Shown here: one piece after another, positions 26,753 through 35,400 of the stretch
Layout: each line of letters starts with the position of its first letter
Position numbering within the stretch: the stretch's first letter is position 1
Assembly (NCBI RefSeq): GCF_008693185.1
Contig: NZ_VXKN01000010.1
Span: forward strand, 62,001 to 126,000
Length of the DNA: 64,000 bases
Origin: Acinetobacter qingfengensis
GTDB taxonomy: Bacteria; Pseudomonadota; Gammaproteobacteria; Pseudomonadales; Moraxellaceae
Direction of reading: 5' to 3'
Notes under the pieces: model-generated
The model's database searches: none
What the model was told of the DNA's origin: nothing
The model's input: the letters and a program-made list of their open reading frames with translations, nothing else
Position numbers and translations under genes: made by a program

Positions 26753-27523
26753 TCAAGTTAAAAATGTTTGCCAGACCAAACGTCCGATCAAAATTACCAA
26801 TAGCAGCAAAAATAATTTGCGAATAAAAGCTGTACCATAATGGAATGCCATTCTGACACCAATAATCGCACCGACAATATTGGCCATTGCCATGATTAAA
26901 CCAATTTGCAGCAAAATATGCCCTGAAGGAATAAAAAAACTTAAGGCAGCAATATTAGTAGTGAGATTGGCAATCTTGGCCAATGCAGAAGCATTTAAAA
27001 AATCAAAATTCAAATAGCGAATAAAAAAGAAAATAAAAAAACTACCTGTGCCGGGACCAAAAATTCCATCATAAAAACCGATACTTGCAGCGCCTAAAAT
27101 CGCAAGGATTGCAGTTTTTTTCGACCAGACAAAATGCTGATGTAACTGCCCAAACTGTTTTTGTTTAAAGGTATAAATGGCTATCGCAATTAACATCACC
27201 AAAACAATCGGACGTAAAATATCCTGTGGAATCAGACTGACACTATGCGCGCCAATCCAGGAAAAAATTCCAGCAAAAAGTGCCACAATCACAATCAGTT
27301 TATAATTAAACACCACACGGCGAGCATAATTTAAAGCAGCAGAAGCTGTACCACAAATTGATGCCAGTTTATTGGTACCGAAGATTGTTGCTGCGGATGT
27401 CGTTGGATAAAAATTCATTAATGCAGGAATCTGAATAAGACCGCCACCGCCCACAGCAGCATCAATTAATCCTGCAAAAAAAGCAAACCCGACTAATGCA
27501 ACAATTGTAAATGGTTCCAACAC
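26753..27523 (-). CDS. TSUP family transporter (TauE/SafE)
   Basis: This 256-residue membrane protein has about eight helices. The two TSUP repeats are marked by GFAFFAGLIDAAVGGGGLIQIPALM near residue 10 and GFYDGIFGPGTGSFFIFFFIRYLNF near 145. The family moves sulfite, sulfoacetate and related anions, usually outward. Start is GTG at 27523. It lies 23 bp after truB, probably in the same transcript. Confidence 0.9.
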   Translation of the reverse strand: MLEPFTIVALVGFAFFAGLIDAAVGGGGLIQIPALMNFYPTTSAATIFGTNKLASICGTASAALNYARRVVFNYKLIVIVALFAGIFSWIGAHSVSLIPQDILRPIVLVMLIAIAIYTFKQKQFGQLHQHFVWSKKTAILAILGAASIGFYDGIFGPGTGSFFIFFFIRYLNFDFLNASALAKIANLTTNIAALSFFIPSGHILLQIGLIMAMANIVGAIIGVRMAFHYGTAFIRKLFLLLLVILIGRLVWQTFLT

Positions 27524-27546
27524 AATTCCCCAACATCATCCATTTT

Positions 27547-28443
27547 CTATAAATTTAACAATCTTTGTGGTATCAATCGTCCGTGTGCATTTATTTTTGC
27601 CAATCCCAGACATCGCCCCTGAAAGAACACCAATATAGCATCACACGCTGCATGATCGACCGTACTTTCCTGACCATTACAAAAATATTTAAGACGTGGT
27701 TCTGGTAACTCAAGACAAGGTAATTGTGCCACAGGAGCAATTACTGGCAATAATAAGGCATCACGTTGTTCACGATTTAAGCTTTCCAGATATTCAATTG
27801 TATATTCGGGAATAAGCTGAAAATGTCCGGTCTGAATACGATGTAGTGCGCTTAAATGACCAAAAGTTCCCAATGCTTTGGCAATATCTTCACCCAATAC
27901 CCGAATATAAGTGCCTTTCGAGCAAAGGATATCCAGTGTCAAACTATTTTCTGTATGCTCAATTAAATTAATTTGCTGAATATAAATCGGTCGTGCTGCA
28001 CGATCAATCTCTATGCCCTGCCTTGCCAACTCATATAAAGGACGACCATCCTTTTTTAAAGCAGAATACATAGGTGGAATCTGCATTGTTTCGCCTAAAA
28101 AACCACGTAATACGGATTGCAGTAATTCTTCTGTTAACGGAGGAATAGATGCTTGTTGAAAAATTTCACCTTCAACATCACCTGTCGTTGTACTATTCCC
28201 AAGCTGGATCGTCGTTTGATAACGTTTATTGGCATCTAACAAATAATGTGAAAATTTAGTCGCCTCACCCAGACAAATCGGTAATAACCCTGTAGCCAAA
28301 GGATCCAGTGCACCCGTGTGTCCTGCTTTATTGGCCTGATATAACCAGCGCACTTTTTGTAAAGCTGCGTTAGAACTAATACCCAAAGGTTTATTGAGTA
28401 AAAATACGCCGTGAATTTGACGTTTGGATGATTTTGCCGCCAT
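27547..28443 (-). CDS. truB: tRNA pseudouridine(55) synthase
   Basis: TruB makes pseudouridine 55 in the T-loop of tRNAs. The 298-residue protein has the family start [24 protein letters not shown], the catalytic motif [24 protein letters not shown] (Asp in GALDP) and [13 protein letters not shown], followed by a C-terminal PUA-like part. It starts just downstream of the rplS terminator, so read-through may add to its own promoter activity. Confidence 0.95.
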   Translation of the reverse strand: MAAKSSKRQIHGVFLLNKPLGISSNAALQKVRWLYQANKAGHTGALDPLATGLLPICLGEATKFSHYLLDANKRYQTTIQLGNSTTTGDVEGEIFQQASIPPLTEELLQSVLRGFLGETMQIPPMYSALKKDGRPLYELARQGIEIDRAARPIYIQQINLIEHTENSLTLDILCSKGTYIRVLGEDIAKALGTFGHLSALHRIQTGHFQLIPEYTIEYLESLNREQRDALLLPVIAPVAQLPCLELPEPRLKYFCNGQESTVDHAACDAILVFFQGRCLGLAKINAHGRLIPQRLLNL

Positions 28444-28469
28444 AATCTAATCTATGCTTGAGTCATTAT

Positions 28470-28503
28470 TCAAAAAAAATGCGCCACAATTGCGGCGCAT
28501 TTT
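28470..28503 (-). terminator. Rho-independent terminator of rplS
   Basis: ATGCGCC (28479-28485) pairs with GGCGCAT (28494-28500), extended by A-T pairs. In minus orientation it ends in a T8 run. It lies between rplS and truB. Confidence 0.92.
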
Positions 28504-28521
28504 ATCACTGTAAAACCGAAA

Positions 28522-28896
28522 TTAAGCTTCAGTTTTACGAGCAGGTAATTTTTCACGAATACGTGCAGACTTACCAGAACGTTCACGTAGATAGTAAAGT
28601 TTCGCACGGCGAACATCACCACGACGTTTCACTTCAATTTTAGCAACAATCGGTGAATGTGTCTGGAATACACGTTCAACACCAACACCACTAGAAATTT
28701 TACGAACAGTAAAAGCAGAGTTTAAGCCACGATTTTTCTTCGCAATAACCACACCTTCAAATGCCTGAAGACGTTCACGGTCACCTTCTTTAACTTTCAC
28801 TTGAACAATCACTGTATCACCTGGAGCAAATGCTGGGATATCAGTTTTCAATTGAGCGTTTTCAATGACTTGAATTAAAGGATGTTTGCCACTCAT
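28522..28896 (-). CDS. rplS: 50S ribosomal protein L19
   Basis: L19 sits at the 30S-50S interface. The 124-residue product matches the family throughout: [55 protein letters not shown] and [18 protein letters not shown]. The ATG at 28896 is preceded by GGAG at nine bases; the longer frame to 28995 is not coding. It is the last gene of rpsP-rimM-trmD-rplS, but a 212-bp gap separates it from trmD, in which a short leader ORF and a hairpin are found. Confidence 0.96.
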   Translation of the reverse strand: MSGKHPLIQVIENAQLKTDIPAFAPGDTVIVQVKVKEGDRERLQAFEGVVIAKKNRGLNSAFTVRKISSGVGVERVFQTHSPIVAKIEVKRRGDVRRAKLYYLRERSGKSARIREKLPARKTEA

Positions 28897-28976
28897 TGTG
28901 GGAATCTCCAATGTGCGAAAGATGAATTTTCGCTGGTGATAGAGGCTAAAACGCATATCAACCCGTTTATATTTCC

Positions 28977-29001
28977 CCCAAATCACAACATGCAATTTGG
29001 G
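28977..29001 (-). other. Hairpin in the rplS leader
   Basis: CCCAAAT (28977-28983) pairs with ATTTGGG (28995-29001) with an 11-nt loop, immediately after the stop of the leader ORF in rplS orientation. No T run follows, so it is not a terminator as it stands. Confidence 0.45.
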
Positions 29002-29004
29002 ACA

Positions 29005-29034
29005 CTATAATGAAACTGTATCAAATATTGCCAT
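29005..29034 (-). CDS. Candidate nine-codon leader ORF upstream of rplS
   Basis: In the trmD-rplS gap a perfect AGGAG (29044-29040) stands five bases before an ATG (29034) that encodes MAIFDTVSL and stops with TAG. The site is stronger than that of rplS itself. A hairpin follows the stop. It may be a translated leader affecting rplS expression, but an ORF this short can arise by chance. Confidence 0.35.
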   Translation of the reverse strand: MAIFDTVSL

Positions 29035-29108
29035 TCAATCTCCTCTGCTTGCCAAACAGCGCAATCAAGAGAAAATGTCTTCCCCTCATGAGGAGAAATT
29101 GAGAAGGA

Positions 29109-29861
29109 TTATAATTTTCTAACAGTTTCCAAATCTTTTAGCCATTTTATTTGCTGCTTGCTCAACACCACCTTTTCCACCAATTCAGGTCGGCGATCAA
29201 GTGTACGCTGATATCGCTGCAAAAACCGCCATTTTTCAATATTTGCATGATGTCCTGATTTTAAAACTTCAGGAACATCCAAACCCTCAAAATGATCTGG
29301 CTTGGTATATTGCGGACAATCCAGAAGACCATCAACAAAAGAATCTTGCACATGTGATTGTTCATCAGACATTACATTCGGTAATCGCCGAATGATACTG
29401 TCGAGTAACACCATGGCAGGCAGTTCACCACCAGATAAGACATAATCTCCAATTGACCATTCCTGATCAACATATTGCTGGATCAAACGCTCATCAACAC
29501 CTTCATAACGCCCACATAGTACAATTAATCCATCATAATCAAGAAAGTTTTGTACTGCAGGTTCATTAAGTGCTTTTCCTTGTGGTGACATATACACCAC
29601 AGGGACATGAACACAGCCTGCTTGCATTGCAAGTTTTTTGGCATGATGAACGGCTTTCGCTAAAGGTTCTGCCATCATCACCATACCGGGACCACCACCG
29701 AAAGGACGTTCGTCAACTCGTTTGTAGTTACCTTCAGCAAAATCACGTGGATTAATACAAGTTACTTGTACCATGTCACGTTTTGCCGCGCGCCCACTGA
29801 TACCATAGTGTGTAATCGCATCAAACATTTCGGGAAATAACGTAATAACTGCAAAAAACAT
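29109..29861 (-). CDS. trmD: tRNA (guanine37-N1)-methyltransferase
   Basis: TrmD methylates G37 next to the anticodon and prevents frameshifting. The 250-residue SPOUT methyltransferase has the start [16 protein letters not shown], the family motif [16 protein letters not shown], and the trefoil-knot SAM site [32 protein letters not shown]. It is 37 bp downstream of rimM in the conserved ribosomal operon. Confidence 0.97.
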   Translation of the reverse strand: MFFAVITLFPEMFDAITHYGISGRAAKRDMVQVTCINPRDFAEGNYKRVDERPFGGGPGMVMMAEPLAKAVHHAKKLAMQAGCVHVPVVYMSPQGKALNEPAVQNFLDYDGLIVLCGRYEGVDERLIQQYVDQEWSIGDYVLSGGELPAMVLLDSIIRRLPNVMSDEQSHVQDSFVDGLLDCPQYTKPDHFEGLDVPEVLKSGHHANIEKWRFLQRYQRTLDRRPELVEKVVLSKQQIKWLKDLETVRKL

Positions 29862-29898
29862 CGCAGATTCTTCCTCTTTCCCTTAATTAATCGGCTGA

Positions 29899-30453
29899 TT
29901 AATAATCTACGCCCCAATTGACGTAAATGCGATTATTTTCGATATCAACACGCTGAACCACCTCTTTATGCCAAGGAATCATACGCTCCTCAGAATCAAC
30001 GCTGTCAGATGTGGCGCGTACCACCATGACATCGTTGGCTCCAGTTTCAAACAGTTCATGAATTTTTCCAAGATTGATTTCCTGTTCAGCATCATCCAAT
30101 CCGATTACGGTTAAACCTTTCAGGTCTGACCAGTAATATTCATCTATTCCTGCTTGTGGCAATTGCGATTTCGCAATCCAGATTTCGGCACCGATGAGTT
30201 GCTCTGCTGCAGTGCGATCATTCACACCTTTTAGGCTCACAACCAAACCTTTACCTTGTGATTTCCAGCGTTTTACATCAACTGTTTGCCAGCCTGCCTT
30301 GGTTTGAATATACCAAGGTAAGTAGTCAAACATATTACTCATTGGATCTGTATTGGAGTAGACCCAAAGCCAGCCATTCAAACCATACGGCGAACGTAAC
30401 TGTCCAATCTGAATACGATCTTCTGGCACATTCTGCATGGATGTCTGACTCAT
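29899..30453 (-). CDS. rimM: Ribosome maturation factor RimM
   Basis: RimM binds S19 and assists 16S rRNA/30S maturation. The 184 residues comprise an N-terminal RimM domain (QIGQLRSPYGLNGWLWVYSNTD) and a C-terminal PRC-barrel (EYYWSDLKGLTVIG ... MIPWHKEVVQRVDIENNRIYVNW). The start lies three bases after the rpsP stop, so the two are probably translationally coupled. Confidence 0.96.
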   Translation of the reverse strand: MSQTSMQNVPEDRIQIGQLRSPYGLNGWLWVYSNTDPMSNMFDYLPWYIQTKAGWQTVDVKRWKSQGKGLVVSLKGVNDRTAAEQLIGAEIWIAKSQLPQAGIDEYYWSDLKGLTVIGLDDAEQEINLGKIHELFETGANDVMVVRATSDSVDSEERMIPWHKEVVQRVDIENNRIYVNWGVDY

Positions 30454-30456
30454 GTA

Positions 30457-30708
30457 TTAAACAGCTGCTTTTTGAACTTGTTTTGCCAATGCAGCAACAC
30501 GATCAGATGCTTGCGCACCTTGTGCAACCCAGTGATCAAAACGTACTGTATCTAAACGAACTTTTTCCGCCTGACCTTGTGCAGTCGGGTTAAAGAAACC
30601 GATACGTTCGATGAAACGACCATCACGTGCATTACGGCTGTCAGTTACAACGATTTGATAAAATGGACGTTTTTTTGCGCCACCACGAGTTAAACGAATA
30701 ACTACCAT
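30457..30708 (-). CDS. rpsP: 30S ribosomal protein S16
   Basis: S16 is an early 30S assembly protein. The 83 residues match the family: [35 protein letters not shown] and [16 protein letters not shown]. The ATG at 30708 follows AAGGTTTTTCTC; the longer frame to 30762 is not coding. It is the first gene of the rpsP-rimM-trmD-rplS operon, whose promoter should lie in the 158 bp shared with the divergent Uma2 gene. Confidence 0.97.
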   Translation of the reverse strand: MVVIRLTRGGAKKRPFYQIVVTDSRNARDGRFIERIGFFNPTAQGQAEKVRLDTVRFDHWVAQGAQASDRVAALAKQVQKAAV

Positions 30709-30866
30709 GAGAAAAACCTTATAATTTTTACGGATTATCCCTGCACCGACCATCGGCAACATTTCAAACCCCTTTCATAGAGGGCGGTATTTTACGTTAA
30801 ATTTTAGACAAAAGAAAGAATAAATGTTTATACTCGAAGCATCAGTTCAATGATTGAGATACGATT

Positions 30867-31463
30867 ATGGCGAATCTTGCATCACATTTAAAAATATCAG
30901 AACAAGACTACCTTACTGGCGAGCTACATAGCGATTTCAAACATGAATATATTGATGGCGAAGTCTTTGCCATGGTGGGTGCAACTGCCAATCATAATAC
31001 ACTTGCATTCAATATATTACTTGTGCTGGGAAATCACCTAAAAGGAAAATCTTGTCGCCCCTTTACTTCTGATATGAAAGTCAAAATTGGCACAAAGTAT
31101 TTTTATCCTGACGTACTGGTCGATTGCTCAAACATGTCTGGACAAGACAGCTTTACCCAGACGCCAATATTGATTGTAGAAGTCCTATCCAAAAGTACGC
31201 AGCAATATGACAAAACACTAAAACTTAAAAACTATTTAACAATTGAAACATTATTGGAATACGTTTTGATCGAACAAGATAAAGCAGAAATACAGGTTTT
31301 ACGCAGAACACACGGTTGGCAACCAAATTATTACTTTTTGGGTGATGATGTCACCTTTGAATCAGTCGGTTTAACCGTATCTGTTGAAGAGCTTTATGAT
31401 CGTATCCAAAATGAAGATGTTAAAGAATGGCTTGAACAAAAAACCCAAGCCGATGAGGATTAA
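30867..31463 (+). CDS. Uma2 family endonuclease-like protein (DUF820)
   Basis: This 198-residue protein has the PD-(D/E)xK nuclease-like Uma2 fold. An N-terminal HEYIDGEVFAMVGATANHN segment is followed by the core FYPDVLVDCSN (Asp) and PILIVEVLSKST (Glu and Lys), and then LKNYLTIETLLEYVLIEQDKAEIQVLRR. The family is abundant in cyanobacteria and has no settled function; it is uncommon as a single gene in this setting. Its stop codon overlaps that of the last pilus-operon gene by three bases, so the two genes converge tail to tail. Confidence 0.85.
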   Translation: MANLASHLKISEQDYLTGELHSDFKHEYIDGEVFAMVGATANHNTLAFNILLVLGNHLKGKSCRPFTSDMKVKIGTKYFYPDVLVDCSNMSGQDSFTQTPILIVEVLSKSTQQYDKTLKLKNYLTIETLLEYVLIEQDKAEIQVLRRTHGWQPNYYFLGDDVTFESVGLTVSVEELYDRIQNEDVKEWLEQKTQADED

Positions 31464-31891
31464 TTGCCTTCCCAATTTGATGAAGATGATAACGCACAAG
31501 CAGTGGCGCCTTTCGCCCAATATTTTTGTCCATCTTGGTTTAAGCAAACAATCCCATTGCCATTTTGAATACCTGCTTGTGGTGTAGCTGTAAGGATATA
31601 GCCTTGATTATCTTCATCAACATTTAAAGCCAGTACATAAAAAGCGGATCCTGTTGTTGGATAATTAGCAGTTGCGCCGGCTGTAGCCAAAGTCACATCA
31701 CTATAATTATGATTAATTACATGATAACTCTGTAATCTTTGCGAAATTCTCATCATCTCGGTCTGAATATCTGCACGATTCGTTCGGATTTTATATTGTG
31801 TATAAGATGGATAAGCAATTACTGCCAAAATACCAATAATTGCAACAACAATCATAAGTTCAATCAGAGTAATGCCTGTTTGCTTTTTCAT
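31460..31891 (-). CDS. Type IV minor pilin (PilE/ComF-like)
   Basis: The 143-residue product starts MKKQTG, then ITLIELMIVVAIIGILAVIAYPSY: a class III signal cleaved by PilD after Gly6, with Glu at mature position 5. The globular part has two Cys (VCLNQDG and TACALSS), consistent with the D-region disulphide. It is the last gene of the minor pilus operon. By order it corresponds to A. baylyi comF, where such genes are needed for DNA uptake; the exact name is uncertain. Confidence 0.85.
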   Translation of the reverse strand: MKKQTGITLIELMIVVAIIGILAVIAYPSYTQYKIRTNRADIQTEMMRISQRLQSYHVINHNYSDVTLATAGATANYPTTGSAFYVLALNVDEDNQGYILTATPQAGIQNGNGIVCLNQDGQKYWAKGATACALSSSSNWEGN

Positions 31892-31914
31892 ACTGAAATA
31901 AATTCCACTTCATT

Positions 31915-32427
31915 TTACCAAGATGCTGTGCTACTGCCACAGCCTGTATAAGCACTAATATCTGTTAAATCCGCATCACTATAATACGTTGTCTTACAAC
32001 GTACTCCTGTACTGGTTAACAGCATGGCATCATATTGAGTACTTTTAGGAATAGCATTGATCGCCCACTTTTGCCCCAAACCATCATTATTCGTTGCTAA
32101 TAAACTGCCATCGTTATTGCCACTGCTGACATCTGCCAAAGTAATTGTATAACGTTTGGTTACATCATCTTGTACAGGAAATTCAAAACTACTCACACCA
32201 CTGGTCTTGCCATATAAATAATAAGGATCAAAGCCATGATATGAAAAGTTACGACTTTTATAATGTTCTAATTGATCCGCAAGACGTAGCATTTCTGCCT
32301 GAACTGCTGCTGCATGAGAACGTCGAATATAAGCCTGATAGGATGGAATAGCGACTACTGCAAAAATCGCTACAATAATCACGACCAGCATCAATTCTAC
32401 TAAAGTAAACCCACGTATAGAGGACAT
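31915..32427 (-). CDS. Type IV minor pilin (PilE/ComE-like)
   Basis: A prepilin with leader MSSIRG followed by FTLVELMLVVIIVAIFAVVAIPSY, Glu at mature position 5, and a globular domain with two Cys near the C-terminus (VRCKTTYYSD...YTGCG). Several ATG codons are clustered; the run AAGGGGGG at 32445-32438 is best spaced (ten bases) for the ATG at 32427, giving 170 residues. It follows pilY1 closely and precedes the second PilE-like gene, the arrangement of comE in A. baylyi. Confidence 0.85.
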   Translation of the reverse strand: MSSIRGFTLVELMLVVIIVAIFAVVAIPSYQAYIRRSHAAAVQAEMLRLADQLEHYKSRNFSYHGFDPYYLYGKTSGVSSFEFPVQDDVTKRYTITLADVSSGNNDGSLLATNNDGLGQKWAINAIPKSTQYDAMLLTSTGVRCKTTYYSDADLTDISAYTGCGSSTASW

Positions 32428-32443
32428 CGTCATCATGCCCCCC

Positions 32444-35400
32444 TTACTCAACCACACTTTGGTTAAACCAGCGTAACGGTTTAAATTGTTTAATTTGCGT
32501 GTAAGTACTATTAGATGTCCCGGATGTATTTGTGGATGTTGAAACGTTCAGAATACCAGATACAGTACTTGAACCATTGCTATAAGTTGCTGCATTCAGT
32601 TTTTGAATCCCGTCACCCATTTTAGTAAACACGATACCGCCTGATGTTGCACCAGAACAAATACCATAGGGCAAACAAAATTGCGCTGATGTGGTGACTC
32701 CGGTAATTCCACCTGTACAAGTCGTTGGCTGATTACTGGAACTTTCTTCCGGATTATATAAAGACACATATAGATCAGAATAATTTCCACCTGATGCCAA
32801 TGCAACATAAGGACCCAATGCTTTTACTGTACCATTACTATAGCTAGTTGAAGTTCCTGTATTGGTTAATTCATAGTACCAGCCTGCTTTAGTTTTATTG
32901 GTAAATGCTGTTGTCGCAGCAGTTCCTAAACCGGAAAAAGCAACTAAATTAGATTCAGCCGCATTTTGCAGAGTTTTAGTATAACTACTACTATATAAAC
33001 TATTTGAAGTTACATCATGATCGAACAATACATATAAGCGATTATTATACGTATTCGTTTCATCTAGTGGACGGCTACGATTACCTGATGCCAAAGCAAT
33101 CGCTGCAAAACGACCATTACTATCTGTATGAATAGTAAACGTTGGCATTTCATAAAAACGTTGATATTGACTGCTAAAATCTGCCAAGCGAGTTAATTCA
33201 GCAAAACTTACCTTAGCAGTCCCATAAGTATTATTTAAATCGACCCGCCAAACTTGTCCACCTAAATCGCCAAAATACAAATGATCTGCCAAACCATCAT
33301 TATTACGATCTTCTGCCTTAATCTGACTAACAACACTATATTGCATATTTGGGCTTTTAATCTCACCGGCAGCCGTACTACTAGAACCAAATCGGGCATC
33401 CCAGATCAGTTCACCGGTTTCGGCATCAAAGATATAAACACCAGCGCCTTTGTTTGAAGTATTGGTTGTAGTTGTACTCGTTGTAGTGGTGGTAACAACT
33501 GAAGTCGTTGTTTCCACTGTTGTAACAATTTGATTGTAAGTTGATGTTGTTGTAGTTTTTAGATAACAACTGCGACGTCCTCCACCCTGACAACTATTAG
33601 AATTCGCATTGGAATAACTAATTTTCGTTTCTGTGATTGGTGTTGTTGCTACAGTCGTTACTGTAGTCTCCGTTGTGGTCGTAGTGGTATTACCACTGAT
33701 CGATGTTGTTGTTACAGGATCACTGGTTGATGTTGTCGTTGATGTCGAACTTGTTGCAGTTGTAGTACCAGCACCTGTATTAGAAGTAACATAACTGGTT
33801 GTAGTAGTTGAGGTTGGAGTTGTAGTTGTAGTAGTTGAGCCAGTAGTAGTGGTTACCACTGGATCACTTGTTTGCGTTGATGTTGTGGTTGTAGTCCCTA
33901 AAGATTTCTGTGGCACATATCCCGTATCTTCATAGGCAGTATCATAACCGCCACCGACAATCATTACCTTACGGATTTCATTGTTATAACGAATTTTTGC
34001 CAGTGTCGGTTTCGACCAACTTTGCCCCATGGCTTGCAACGCAGCCTGTTGAGCGGTAGTCACTGTAACTGATGAGCTGGATTTAATTGTCCCATTGATA
34101 GGATCAATCTGGAATAGAAATTTGGGGTTAGTTGGATCAAGTACATTAATGCCATAATAACTATTTCCGCCCATACGCATACCGCCATAAATATTGGCAA
34201 CTGTCGCGCTAAATGTATTGTTAGAGCCCGCAGCATATTCAGTCCAGACATTCCATGGCGCATCTAAACCTGAATAAGGTAATGTTGTTGATCTAACAGT
34301 ATTGTCCTGATTAAGCAAAGCATCCCGACGACCGCCTGTAGACGTAGTTGTCGTACCATCAGTCGTCGTACTGTCTTGTAAAATTTCATTTGGCAAGAAT
34401 GCAAAAACTTCCTTACCTGTCGATTGGTTCACCATATGCAAAATACCTTGCATAGAACCGAACACCACATAATCACTACGATCGGTATACGTACCTGAAT
34501 CACTATCATAGGTACCAGACAACGTGACCAAAATTGGGTCGGAATGGACAATCGCACCCATTTGGGAGCCTGTAGATAAACTACTCACGTCACTGAACTG
34601 CGTCCATGTTTTTATTGCTGTATAACCAGTTAATGTATTTTTAAGTAATTGATATCCCAATGCTGACAATAAATAGGGTTGATACTTATTGGCCCGCCAA
34701 TAAGTTGAGCTATCACTCGAACTATAGTTTGTATCAGCCGTATCCGTATAACTTGCAGTGAGTACATTTGCTGTAGTAAGTTTGGTCAGACTATTTGCAG
34801 CACTAAGTTTTCCACTGGTAATACTGGCATCAATCCACAATGGTCTTGTTGTTACATTCGCTGCTGTTGTCTGCGAAGATGCATCCGGTGTAATCAAACG
34901 TGAAAGTGATCCCCCCAACAATGCAGAACTACCATCAGAGCTACTTCCGGCATTCCAAAAATCATGTGTTGATGAAACAACCTGACTATCATCATCCAGT
35001 AAAGTTGTGCCTGTGCTGTCTTTAATAACACCGGAAACAATCTGGTATTTTTTTAAATTACCCAGCCAAAGTTGTTTGGTAGAATTACCGGCACTGATAT
35101 TTGGTTGGAACTGTGGAGCAAATACAGGATAGACCGTATCACCACTATTGGTATATGAATATGAACTATCCGTATCAAATGGATCTTTAGGGACAACATA
35201 AGTACCAAAACTAGCCGCATCAAAAGATGTTGTTTGTAGCTGGGACACGAAATCAGACATTGCCGTTGCAATCCCGGCTGTATCATTAGCCACAGTAAAA
35301 CCGGAAGTTGTTGTTAAGCCAGTCACAGAAGTCGGATTATCATAATCATCCAGACTTCCATTCATTCCAATATAACCCCATTTACGAATTTCTTTAGCAA

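Noticed and set aside
29080..29097. Short CCTCATGAGG palindrome just after trmD
   Set aside because: Stem is short and has no T run, so a terminator between trmD and rplS is not supported.
33447..33903. Repetitive tract considered as CRISPR or tandem repeat array
   Set aside because: No constant repeat with unique spacers; the pattern is degenerate Thr/Ser codons in one long frame.
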